Shown one piece after another: positions 35,918 to 46,704 of a stretch of 64,000 nt of DNA. Position numbers and translations under genes: made by a program. The stretch's first letter is position 1, and every line of letters starts with the position of its first letter. The DNA comes from Cryptococcus deneoformans JEC21. Its lineage: Eukaryota > Basidiomycota > Tremellomycetes > Tremellales > Cryptococcaceae. Under the pieces are notes generated by a model that was given only the letters and a program-made list of their open reading frames with translations, had not been told where the DNA came from and did not search any database. The DNA is taken from the NCBI RefSeq assembly GCF_000091045.1, contig NC_006693.1:1-64000 (forward strand). The letters are read 5' to 3'.

Positions 35918-38623
35918 ATGTCAGTTCCCACTCAACGCTTCTCGGACATCCGGCGGTCCCGTCCGTCTTACTCTTGTCAAGTCTGCCGCGACCGGAGGGT
36001 ACGGTGCGATCAGGTCAGAACACTCCTGAAGCTATAGCCGAGCCGCCTCGAGCCCTGCTAATCTTATCTCCAGGCGCGCCCAAAGTGCGGAAACTGTGTC
36101 CGCAACCAAGCCCAATGTGTATACCAGTCTAACCTGTCGCAAAAACGCAAAGACCCGATTACGGACGACTCGGCAAACAAGATGCCTCGAAGGAACAAGT
36201 CGTCGGGTTCGGAACGCAGCCCATCGCCACTCGAGACAGGAAAGCTCAAACCCGGGTATCTGGTGCTTAATAGTGGGGGCAGATCACGGTATACGGAAAG
36301 TACCTTCTGGGCATGTGTGGATGCCGAAGTGAGCAGCCACTTACATGACCCATCGTTTGTCCAGAGTTGACAACTGGCTGCCAGGGCCTCGAGCTTGACC
36401 GGATTCTGCGCAACCTCCCGCTTTTCCCGAGGACCGGCGGCCCAGACGACCTGGTTACTCCCCCAGCTTTTTCGAGCAGTCCCGGGGCGGCGACAAGTGT
36501 GCCGAACCCGTCCACTGGAACCTCGCCGGATCGCATCAGCTGGGGTCCCGTTCGTCTAGCAAAATTACTTCAACCCCTTCCCCCGAAACTCGTCTGCGAC
36601 CGCCTCTTTCGAGCGTTTATGGACTGCATTCATCCTCTCATCCCTCTAATGCACATTCCATCGTTCGAATCCGCCTATGACGAGTTTTGGTCTTGGCGTT
36701 TAACACGTCCTGCTCAAAACATTTCGTTGAGTATCCTCCACAGGAATCCTAGCTTTCTCCCTCTTTTAATCAGTGTTTTATCTGCTGGGTCCATCACAAT
36801 TCACGAACCATGGAGCGATCGAGTCGGCCAAAAACTGCGCGGCCTGATGCCAGAAGCCCTTCGAGTAATCGGTTTCCCCTACTATCCCTCGGTGTACTCT
36901 CTGATGGCTTACATACTCGCTAACTCGACCCTGATCCGCGAAGAGGACGCCTTTAGCTCTTGCTCATTTGTCGCCGTGGCTCTAAGGGTTGCACAGTCGA
37001 TGGGTTTCCATCGCGATGGCACCGAATTCGAGCTCGACCCTATATCGACTGAAGAGCGTCGCCGTGTATGGTGGCACCTTATGCATCTCGATACCATGAC
37101 AAGCATAGCTCAGGGTCTACCTGGCATCATGTCGAGTTCACGCTGCACCACTCAAGTAATCAGCGAGATGAAGGACGAACTTATTGGTAAGATCAAAAGC
37201 ACCGACTCGCTTGATCGTGAGCTGTGGGTCGAACCAAAGTACGTGCTTGCGGCTGGACGCTATGAAGCTAGCACCCAGTTGCGAACCATTCTAGAGCGAC
37301 TGCAAGAAGCACCGAATATCACTCTTTCCGACATCGCCCCCTTGGAGATGCAGATTGAGGACCTACGCCGGCGTCAGTCCCGTCGTCTAGAGAGCGTCAA
37401 TCTACATGCCCATTCAGCATCATTACAGGAAATATTGGATCAGCTCTCGGTCCGTGTCGGGGGGGACGACTTTACTGATCATCGACCTCCGCCGCCCACC
37501 ACAGCCTCAAAAGCCATTCAACAATGGAATCAAGCACTCTTGCATCTCACGACGGTTAAAGCATACTGTATATTGTATCAGCCCTTCATGTCAGACAAGG
37601 TGATTTGGGCAAATCTTCGATCGAGGTTTGCATCCCAGTCAGTCATAGAATGGCCATACACGCTAAAGCATCTTGTAGGGCATTACCACACTTTCAATAC
37701 TTTTTGGCTCTGTTTTTGGAGATGACTACCAATCCGTCGTACCGGCCATTTCATTGGCTTTATCCAGGCTCATATCAACCGCTACAACCATGCGCTGTCT
37801 TGCTTTCTGATCTGTCAGCACATCCCCACTCGTCCGACAAAATGCTCAGCATGCAGCTCATCGATAGAGTATTCTCGTTACTGGGACCTGCTGGCAGGCT
37901 AGTCAGCCCTGGGTCGTATCAGTCTTTGCCCTCGTTAACGGGTGCAAAACAAGTATGGACTGTCCTCGAAAAATTGCGTGCAAAAGTGTGGCACGACCTG
38001 GGATACGACCATACGCTGTTCTGGGCAGAGGATGAAAAGGGTGATGATGGGTTGGCCCATCGAGGCTCCATGGACTTTTGGCTGACCGGCAATCTGGCTG
38101 GGCATTCTGCAGACAGAAGTGATACCGCAACCAGTTCCTACCCACCCCCTATGCCGCAAAATGGCGAAGCTATTGCCGACTCTACGACCCATCCTACCAG
38201 GTAAGAGTGACATTTGATCGCACAATATCCCGCTCATCAAGCCACAGTTACGCCGAATCTGGTGCTACGTCTACCTCGTCTATTCCGCTCCCAGTCGCAG
38301 CTCTTAACGAGCAAGATTGGCAAAACGATATGGATGCCTTATCCTGGATACCTTGGGGGACATCAAATGATCCCCCTTTCCAGTCTATCCAGAATTCTCT
38401 TACGACCAGGCAAGTGTGCCCTCTCTGATTGAATGAAATCTTCGCTTATCTATCCGTCTTATGTAGCAACTACATGCCGGAATCAACCGATAGCGGTGAA
38501 GCAGAGATAGCCCCTGGGCAAATGATTGTTCCGCCAGGTAACGAAACTGATCTTTTCGGACTTTACCCGCCCACAGAGAGTCAGTTGTCATCAACCCGCT
38601 ATCAGGGACAGAATTTCTTTTAG
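35918..38623 (+). CDS. Zn(II)2Cys6 fungal transcription factor of the cassette
   Basis: Nuclear DNA-binding regulator. Exons as read: 35918-36013, 36074-36328, 36367-38200, 38248-38409, 38467-38623. The binuclear zinc cluster is complete (CQVCRDRRVRC then CGNCVRNQAQC, spacing C-x2-C-x6-C-x6-C-x2-C-x6-C) and is interrupted by intron 1. A fungal transcription factor middle homology region follows: FRAFMDCIHPLIPLMHIPSF, SVYSLMAYILANS, ALRVAQSMGFHRDG, EERRRVWWHL. The C terminus is acidic/aromatic with DALSWIPWG. Between about 37605 and 37722 the reading frame changes. A 47-nt intron at 37675-37721 with a GAG acceptor would fix it, but the alternative upstream frame also looks coding, so an indel is possible. 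The last intron is GC-AG. Its neighbours suggest control of the catalase and oxidase genes. Confidence 0.75.
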
Positions 38624-38945
38624 TCAGGATACGCATGTATTGCAGCCTGCCTTCATTTCTTAGTCCGTTTGAAAACCTTCACATTGGCAATAAAATCGAC
38701 ATTCGTTGAAAGGGTATGAGCGCACGAACGAAACATACGTAACCATGCCATCCGAAAACACGTGTTGATTCGCATCGGCAGCATCTTTTTAATGGAGAGT
38801 GCGGTGCACAAATGAAATAATCACAAAGACACAAATTTCCGAGCGCACTGATTGCTTCATAACGGTGACATCGCAATATTCATTTCAAATATGTATCATT
38901 GTCAGGCTTCTCACATGGCTTTTACCTTGTCAAATGTTTTTCCCT

Positions 38946-40859
38946 TTACTTTCCTTTGTTGAGCTCAGCCAAACGGTCTTCGATGGACTTGGCCAAATCA
39001 ACATTCACCTTGGCGAAGATTTCTGTAATCAGGTTAACATCTCGTGCCGCAAAACACTCTCCGTTGACCACTTACCGACAGCTCCTTTCTGCACCGACGG
39101 GATAGCCTTGCTTAGATGACACGAGACATTGGTGATCAAGTCCTCTTGGTCGCCAGCTTTGCCAAGAACCTCCCAGAACATGCGAGCTTGGACGTAATCC
39201 TCATCCGTTACCTCGGATGTGTACGCCGCAACTCGACCGACCCATTCATTGTGTTTCTCGTTGCCCCCAGTGGAATGGCCTTTTGCGCCCAATTGACCCT
39301 TGAAGTTGACTTCCTTGAGAGAAGATCGCACATAATTGGGATCACCTCCGTAATTGGTCATGTAGCGCATCGCACCGTCACGCTGGTAGGGCGCATAAAC
39401 CTCACTGACGGGCCGATTGCACGGAAGTTGCTGGTAGTTGACACCGAGGCGGTATCGAGCGGCATCGGGGTAGGCAAACATCCTAGCTTGCAGCACTTAT
39501 TGGAGTCAGCGGATACAGTACTTTAAACAAAGGACTCAGCCCACTTGGATCTCCGGAGGGCGCAACGCCCGGCACCATTGTCGATGGCGAAAAGGCAGCC
39601 TGCTCAATGTCTGAGAAGTAGTTTTCGGGCTATTCGTCAGAAAAAGATTGATTAGTCTATGAACCAGACAACATCCCAGATAACACTCACGTTACGGTTT
39701 AGGGTCAATTTACCAAGTGGTCTGAGGGGGAAGTCTTTGTGGGGCCAAACCTTGGTCATATCGAAGATATTCCAGCGGTAGTTTTCAGCCTCTTCGGGCT
39801 TCATGACTTGAGCATACAACGTCCAAGTAGGGTAGTCGCCCCGCTCGATAGCATCCCACATATCGGTCGTGTGGAAATCGGGTGCTTCGCCGGCAGTGCG
39901 TACGCCTTCGGCCTGCGTCATGCCCTTGACACCTTGATTGGATTTGAAGTGGAGTTTGACATAAACAAAAGAGCCGTCNTAAAGAAAGAGTCAATGATTC
40001 GCTAGTTTTGAAAAAATGAGGCACAAACCGATTTGGTGAGCTTGTAAGTGTGACCACTGTAGGAGTTGATTTGCCTTAGTGAATACGGCAGCCCTCGATT
40101 GCTAAAATACATCATGATGGCATGAGTTCCCTCGGGGTTGTTGTTGTGAAAGCTAAACTGTAAGTATGGTCACCATGTCGTGGATGTAAAACGAAACGCA
40201 CTCCCAGAACTGCATAATAATCAGCTGGGGCAACAAACGTGGAAGTTCAACCACTCACCATAGAAGAGTCGGCGGTATGCTTTGCGGGATGACGCTTGTG
40301 AGATCGGTTAACAGAGGGGAATTTGATTGGGTCTCGGATGAAGAACACCGGCTAGAGAACTTCAGCACCCATACAACCAGCACATGGAGAACGGAGTCGG
40401 CCACATACAATGCTGTTGAAGACAAAGTCTTGGTTGCCCTCTTCAGTGAAGATCTTCATCGACCAGCCCCTCACATCCCGAACAGTCTCGGCTGTGCCAG
40501 CCTCCGGTCCCACAGTGGAGATACGCATAAGAACCTTGGACTTTTTGCCAATCCCATTGAGGAAAGCAGCCGAAGTGATGTCGGAATTGTCGTGAGTTAC
40601 TTCAAATTCGCCCCATGCACCAACGGCAGAAGCATGCACGGTACGCTCGGGAATGCGCTCCCTACTGAAGTGGGCCAGAGTCTCGATGAGCTGGGTGTCC
40701 TGCATCAACATCAGGCCCTTAACGGGGCAACTGCCCAGACGCTGGGCGGTCGTAGCATCCGCGATAGGGCATCCTACACTGGTCAGCAACCATAGCGTTT
40801 TGGCTGGAATGATCCGACGGACCTTCGGACAGGGTGTACGTCGGTGTTTTCTCAGTCAT
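38946..40859 (-). CDS. Small-subunit haem catalase
   Basis: Breaks hydrogen peroxide to water and oxygen. About eight or nine exons run from ATG 40859 to the stop at 38946. The distal-haem motif with catalytic His is FSRERIPERTVHASAVGAW; the active-site Asn region is HDNSDITSA; then VFFIRDPIKFPS and FHNNNPEGTHA; the proximal haem-ligand Tyr lies in ARMFAYPDAARYRLG. Exon 1 (40859-40819) joins across a 40-nt intron, and one exon (40210-40203) is only 8 nt. The acceptor of the intron ending near 39979 contains the window's N, so its G is inferred. There is no peroxisomal SKL-type C terminus (ends in LNKGK), so a cytosolic location is likely. It is divergently transcribed from the GMC oxidoreductase gene. 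Confidence 0.88.
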
Positions 40860-42183
40860 GATTGATTGCTGATTTCGTCAAATCGCCAAATGTGTGATTC
40901 AATAAAGTTCTGAAAGGAGAATATGTACCCAGGTTTAATATAGACCGTTTCCATCCCATCTCGCACCGCTGTCTTGATAAAGGGGCATTATCATTGGCTC
41001 GAAGAAATATCTTAGGCCCTTCCTTGACGTCAATGGGCTTGCGTTGTTAAGACGAGAGTGATTATCAGCTGCAAAATTGCATTGAACCGCTCCACACCCC
41101 TTATCGCATCATATTGGCTCGAAGAAATATCACAGGACCTTTTTTTACGTGAACGGACGTACGCTAAGGCGAGCGTGTGCTCAGCCACAAAACTGAATTG
41201 AACCCGCTCCAGACCTCTTATCGCCCGGGCTTACCAACTTTCGAGCGAGAGATATCGCAATCTCGCACGAGACGCGAGAGTCGTCCCCACGCGAGTTATT
41301 TTCGACACGAGCAGTGCAGATTTCTGGGCTATATCTTTGCTCTCCTAGCCCGGTGGATATGCTGCATTTAAGGGAAGATCGAGCGAGAGTATGGAAAATC
41401 GTTTGTAGATCGCTTCTTGTCCCAAGCTGCACTTCGTGATGTCAAGAGAGCTAGGAGATGACCGTATTAGAACTGGGATGCCTTGCCGGTGGATCTGCAT
41501 TGGCCGAAGGAATATCACAAGACCTTTTTTTCGTCAATGAGCGAGAAATAAGACGAGGGTGTTTCCGCCACAAAACTGAGTTGAACCGCTCCAGACCCCT
41601 TACAGCACGGACATGCTGCGTTTCAGCGAGAGTATGTAAGAACGTTTGTGGGAACGCTTCTCTTCCCAAGTTCCACCCCGTAATGTCAAGTGAACTAGGA
41701 GATGGGTGTATTACAACTGGGATGGCCGGTCGATGGATCTGCATTGGCTCGAGGGAATATCACAGGATCTTCTTTTACATGAACGGACGTACGCTAAGAC
41801 GAGGGTGTACTCAGCCACAAAACTGAACTGATCCGCTCCAGACCCCTTACCCGCCCGGGCTTCCAAGTTTCGAGCGAGAGATATCGTAATCTTGCACGAG
41901 ACGCGTGGGTTGTCCCTTCGCGAGTTATTTTCGACACGAGCGGTGCACATTTCTGGGTTATCTGTTGCTCCGTTAGCCCAATGGGCATGGCGCATCCGAG
42001 CGAAGATTGCGAAGGTCGAGATAGAGTATGCAAGGACGTTTTTAGAACGCTTTTCGTCCCAAGTTCTGCCTGCTGACGTCAAGTGAACTAGAAGATGGTC
42101 GTATTAAAGCTGGGATGCCAGGTCGATGGATTTCCCATTCCCCCCACAGTCTTTGCACTTATACACTATTATTCATCAGCAAT
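40860..42183. promoter_or_regulatory. Shared divergent promoter region of catalase and GMC oxidoreductase
   Basis: About 1.3 kb separates the two starts, and most of it is a degenerate tandem repeat (listed separately). Palindromic TGACGTCA sites occur at 41025-41032 and 42074-42081, the classical binding site of CREB/ATF-type bZIP proteins. ATF-type factors activate catalase genes in other fungi (family knowledge); any role here is inferred. Confidence 0.45.
40992..42135. repeat. Degenerate tandem repeat, unit about 390 bp, four copies
   Basis: Copies begin at CATTGGCTCGAAGAAATATC or a close variant at 40992, 41112, 41498 and 41742. The second and fourth look full length (about 390 bp) and share in order an AATATCACAGG start, CCACAAAACTGAA, CGAGCGAGAGATATCG, GCGAGTTATTTTCGACACGAG, and an end AACTGGGATGCC. 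The first and third are shortened by internal deletions. None of the copies is coding. Similarity was judged by eye. Confidence 0.8.
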
Positions 42184-44063
42184 ATGGTTCACGCTGCTAC
42201 TCATCCCAAAGATGCTCCCAAAAACTTTGATTTCATCGTTCTTGGAGGTGGTGCCGGTGGTTGTACCGTTGCCGGCCGTCTTGCCGAGAACCCAAACGTG
42301 TCTGTACTTCTTGTCGAGGCCGGTGTGAAGTGAGTTTTCCCTTTCGTCCTAGCATTAGCATCCAGACTTACAGTAACCAGCAACCCTTCCGAGATCACCG
42401 ACATCACCACCCCGGCGAAGGCCATGGGTCTGCGAAACTCTCAGTACGACTGGAAGTACAAGACGACCATGATAGACCGACCAGACTATACTCGTATCGA
42501 GAAGCCTAACACCCGTGGAAAGGTGTTGGGCGGCAGTACTGCGCTCAACTATTATACCTGGGTTCGAGGTTCGGCCGCAACCTTCAACGACTGGGAGGAG
42601 TTTGGTGGTTCCACTTGGAACTGGGAAAACACCAAGGAATACTTCAACAAGTCGACCACTTACCACGACGACCTTGGTCTCTTCCCTGACGACATTAAAA
42701 GCATCGGCAACAAGGGTGGTCCCGTCGACATTTCTCACTCTGATTTGGTCCCCGAGCTGAAGCCTTGGCGTGATGCCCTCGAAAGAGCGTGGGTGAGCAA
42801 GGGTCATGAGTTGACCGTGGACGTCTACAATGGTGTCCAGAAGGGTCTCTTCAAGTGTGTCAACTCGATCTACAAGGGTGTCCGATCTACTGCGGCTGCG
42901 TTCCTTGAGGGCAAGCCCAACATCACCTTGGCCTCTTCGACCATCTCCAAGAAGATTATTTTTGAGGGCAAGACTGCCGTCGGTGTCACCGTTATTGGGC
43001 CCGACGACCGCGAGTACGATTTCTACGCCAACCGTGAGGTTATCGTTGCTCAGGGTGTTTACGAATCCGCCAAGATCCTCATGCTGTCCGGTATCGGTAT
43101 CAAGTCCGACCTCGAGGCTCTCAGCATCCAATGCGTTGTTGACTCAAAGCATGTCGGCCAGAACCTTCAGGACCACCCTATCCTGTCCCATGTCTTCAAG
43201 ATTAAGGACGGTTTTGGCCTCGATAATCACCTCCTTCGCGCGGGTGCGGAGCACGATGGTGCCATTTCGTCCTACAGGAAGAATCACAATGGACCCCTCA
43301 GTTCGGGTCTACTGGAGCTCGTCGCCTTCCCTCGTATTGACAATCGTCTGGAGAACCACAAGCAGTATCGCGATTATAAGGCGCAGAACGGTGGCAAGGA
43401 CCCTTTCGGTCCCGACGGCCAGCCGCACTTTGAGATCGACTTTGTCGTAAGCCTGCCTTTGCGTATACACAGCGATTCGCGGAACGAAAGCTGACCCCAA
43501 CGTGACAGCCGATGTTCGCCGATGCCTTCCAATGGCACTTCCCCACTCCGCCCACTGGTGATTACATGACCGTCATTGTTGACTTGATGCGTCCCATCTC
43601 GCAAAACGGTGTGGTAAAACTCACCTCGACCGACCCCTTCGAGCAGCCTTACATCAACCTCAACTTCTTCTCGCACGACCTTGACCTCATCGCCCTTCGG
43701 GAAGGTGTCCGCTTTGTTGACGATATTCTCATAAACGGCGAGGGCATGAAGGACATTGTTGAGGGCGACTACCCCTGGCCGATGCCCCGAAATTCAGACG
43801 AGGGCATGATCCGACAGATCCTGGAAAGGTCGCAGACCGGTTTCCATCCCTGCGGAACTGCTCGTATCAGCAAGGACATCGACCACGGTGTCGTCAGCCC
43901 CGAGCTCTCGGTCCACGGCGTCAAGAACCTCCGTGTTGCTGACGCCTCAGTCTTCCCTCTTATCCCCGATTGCCGTATCCAGAACGTTGTGTACATGGTC
44001 GGTGAGAAGGCTGCTGATTTCATCAAGGCCGCGCACCCGGACCTTTACAAAGAGGCAAAGTAA
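42184..44063 (+). CDS. GMC family FAD-dependent oxidoreductase
   Basis: Glucose-methanol-choline oxidoreductase; such enzymes oxidise alcohols or sugars and many release hydrogen peroxide. Three exons (42184-42329, 42381-43446, 43509-44063) give 588 aa. The FAD-binding motif VLGGGAGGCTVAGRL lies at residues 18-32 and LLVEAG near residue 45. The GMC signature 1 block is GKVLGGSTALNYYTWVRG; the second signature region is SAKILMLSGIG. The C-terminal catalytic block is GFHPCGTARI, giving the active-site His, then RVADASVFPLIP. No signal peptide is present, unlike secreted aryl-alcohol oxidases, so it probably acts inside the cell next to a cytosolic catalase. The substrate is unknown. GC-rich third positions differ from several neighbours. 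Confidence 0.88.
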
Positions 44064-44290
44064 ATGTTGCGTGATGTCGAAAGGACGATCATTGCGAAGC
44101 TGTAGAATACGGAAGATGTAGACTCGGTTAGGTATGGAATTTGAAATGGGACTTGTTAGAAGGATGCAAATCGTGACTGTTTAACTGTCCGCGACTCCTG
44201 ATGCCCAGCAGCGTGAGAAATGCCGATGAGCTTATTATAATTATGTAGTCCTAATCAGGTTTTATTCTTTCTCAACCTGGAACACATTTG

Positions 44291-44847
44291 CCTCCCGCAT
44301 CTAAGTCTACCTCCGACTTTCATCTCTACCTTGCCTTCTCGATTAGCACACATCGACCTTCTCTCCGACGCTTCTGACTCTGAACATGAACTCCCTCTGC
44401 CCCTTCAATCCATCCCTTGACTTCCCGGCGGCAAAGCGGTCCATCCCGCATTGTTAGAAAAAGAGTCTAGCAGGAACGCCTGATGGGCGTGAGAGATGGA
44501 TCGATAGCCGCCCCGTTTGAGGTTGATGGNTCTCCAGGGCATTTGGCAGATGATCCGTGCGAGGCTATTCGGGGAGCTAGCAGAGGCACCGTGCAAAGTG
44601 CTGGAGGGCAATAAGGTACGCCCGAAGAGCTAGGGTCGGAAGAGCATCATCAAAATGATGGTGTGAAAGATGAGGAGTGCGCCCCGATGCCGAAAACAGT
44701 ATCCGTATCACCGCCTATTGATCGTCCTTCCCCTTTCAGCGCTTTCGAGCTCTTCCCATCTCCCTCGCCATCCTTTCGTCTCCAATGACACCACAACCTC
44801 GTGGCACCAAGCCTTATTCCATCTCGAGTCCCTTCTTTGGCTAATCA
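44291..44847 (+). pseudogene. Degenerate copy of part of the CRAL-TRIO gene (exon 4)
   Basis: This stretch follows 31506-32070 of the intact CRAL-TRIO gene: CTCCGACTTTCATCTCTA, CTTCTCGATTAGC, AGTCTAGCAGGAACGCCTGA, then CGCCTATTGATCGTCC. It carries many substitutions, small indels, internal stops and an N. Identity by eye is near 80 percent at the start. It is not translatable. Confidence 0.85.
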
Positions 44848-44872
44848 ATGTTACAAGTATTATTAATAGCCT

Positions 44873-45490
44873 TCCTCGTTCACCTTCAGATCGTCCACCC
44901 GGCGATTAGTTCCCTTCGCCATTATTCCTCAACTTTGCTCAAGCTCTGGCTTCCAGCTTGAATGCGCTTCTGTCGTTCAAAGCTTGGAGAGACGGATGGA
45001 AAGGGCGAGGTCTGGGCCAGCTGTTAGGATTGAAAGAAGTGTTCGGTAAAAGCCAAACCGCATTGAATGGTGATGCCAAAGCCAACAAGAAAGAGTCCGA
45101 GTTGAACGAAAAGTTGAAGGAGGTTGCCGAGAAGGCATCGAAGCCGCCGAAGAAGAGTCTCCTCGCACTCCTCGTGCAGGTTTCAGTCTTCCAGACGATA
45201 GCCAGCCCTATTGGATTCCTTGCCTTGAGGCATATCTCATATCCTACAATGGTTTTGGGCAAGGTGAGACCTTCACCTTCCTCAAATGCACCGTCTATTT
45301 TGGGTCTTTAGTCCTGCAGGCTCATCCATTCTTGTTGCTCAACGTCCTCCTTTATCGACGAAAGTTCTCACCTCATATACTTGTCTTGGTGATTGTCAAG
45401 TGAGTTAACATTACTCATAACATATACATCGCATTGTAAGGAACAAAGGTTATCGTCTATTTCTTTCGACCTGAATGAGAAGGGTTGTTC
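44873..45490 (+). pseudogene. Degenerate, internally deleted copy of HUT1
   Basis: Follows 34165-34680, a short piece near 34790-34812, and then the 3' flank 35400-35472 of HUT1, with the intervening parts deleted. The block 44980-45265 is almost identical to 34270-34560 (about eight differences by eye) and leaves an open frame of 117 codons from 44958. There is no start exon, no N-terminal helices and no C-terminal half, so a working transporter cannot be made. The HUT1-derived flank ends at 45490, inside the last exon of the opposite-strand SUR7-like gene. Confidence 0.85.
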
Positions 45491-46372
45491 CACAGCCCTG
45501 CCAACAAGATAAGACCTTGCACTACTATCAATAGGACCATTGAAGCTAACGCTCTGTGTGCGTTGTGAGTTGATCAGTCAGTTGTTGCCTCTCTGTTCAG
45601 CTAGAGAACTCACAAGCCCCAGCCAACACCTATCTTTCCTTTCCATCCATCTCGGATATCACCCGCTCCTACTGCAGCAATGATAATGCCTGGTAGTCCC
45701 CATGCTAAAATGCCAATCACTGCAAACAGTCTCAACCATACATTCCTCAACTGCACAGCACAGAAAGTACGCATCTTCATGTCAGATGGGGGCCAAAAGA
45801 GGATCGGTTCCCGGGTGGATGGCTGAGTACGGGCATGGAAATGGATTGTAAGAAGTAAGAGAAAGAAAATGCTGACAGCTATGGTTAATTCTGTGTGCCT
45901 TGTTAGCGCCAACCGATAGGGCACGAGGTGAAAAAAAAAACTTGCGGAATACGAAGAAGAAAGATGCGATGGATAACGACTTCGTGACAGATCTATTGAA
46001 ACGTACTGAGCTCAATCTCGCAACCCATTAATCTACAACTCACCCCGGCAAATTCAAAGACTGAACCACCGAATCACTTCCCGTATCCCCAGGTATCCGC
46101 CAAAAACTCTTTTTCACACAGTCCCCTCCATTCACCCCGTCTGCCCAACTACACCAACCCCAAATCCCGAACCCGTATGTCTCCCCACTCCTCCCGCTCT
46201 CGGGCGAGACGGTGACGAGCCACATACGGCCATGGAGATTTGATTTGTCAGAGGCTGAGAATGGGACATTGTAAAGGATCACCAGGAAGAGGAGGATTGC
46301 AGATACAGAGGTGAGGATGATTGAGACAATGTGTGCTATCGGGGAAGTTTGACTGTCGGCTTTTTCTGTCAT
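45457..46372 (-). CDS. SUR7/PalI-like four-helix membrane protein, copy 2
   Basis: Tetraspan cortical membrane protein of the Sur7/PalI superfamily, which organises plasma-membrane domains or assists pH sensing. Four exons (46372-46044, 45992-45946, 45890-45614, 45553-45457) give 249 aa. Helix 1 is AHIVSIILTSVSAILLFLVILYNVPF as a stretch of about 20 apolar residues; the extracellular loop has the family motif YGFGIWGWCSW with a following Cys. Helices 2-4 are FFFVFQLTIAVSIFFLLLL, VIGILAWGLPGIIIAAV and MVLLIVVQGLILLAG (overlapping regions, shortened here to their cores). The second intron is GC-AG. The last ten codons plus stop lie in DNA duplicated from the HUT1 3' flank. Confidence 0.78.
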
Positions 46373-46704
46373 GGTTTCGTCAATGTTGATTGCATGAACA
46401 AAACTAGAATAGCTTGGAGAGAAACAAGTGTTAGTGCAACAGCTGTGATGTTTTGGCAGAAAGGAAAGACAGCCTCGGTCCCTCATGTTAGGAGAGTCAA
46501 AGGAGTTTGCCAACCTTTCATCAACAGTTTGCAAAAGAAATGGTGACGAAAGTGTCACTGGAAAGGAATCAGTTGTGTTCATGAGCATCGACGGCATAGC
46601 GGGCTCCATGAACTAATATAGTCAACTTTTGTGATCGTGCATTATGTGGTACAACCTTGGCAATCTAGCAAACTGAATACCTGTCGTCGATTTGGTGCAA
46701 TCAT

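Noticed and set aside
42355..43131. 258-codon minus-strand open frame inside the GMC gene
   Set aside because: Complete overlap with a clear GMC coding exon; an open antisense frame caused by the GC-rich codon use.
35472..44290. Transposon as the carrier of the cassette
   Set aside because: No transposase, integrase, terminal inverted repeats or target-site duplication seen at either edge; recombination with flank duplication explains the structure better.
44958..45311. 117-codon open frame nearly identical to HUT1
   Set aside because: Lacks the start exons and the C-terminal half of the transporter and lies in a deleted duplicate; annotated as pseudogene.
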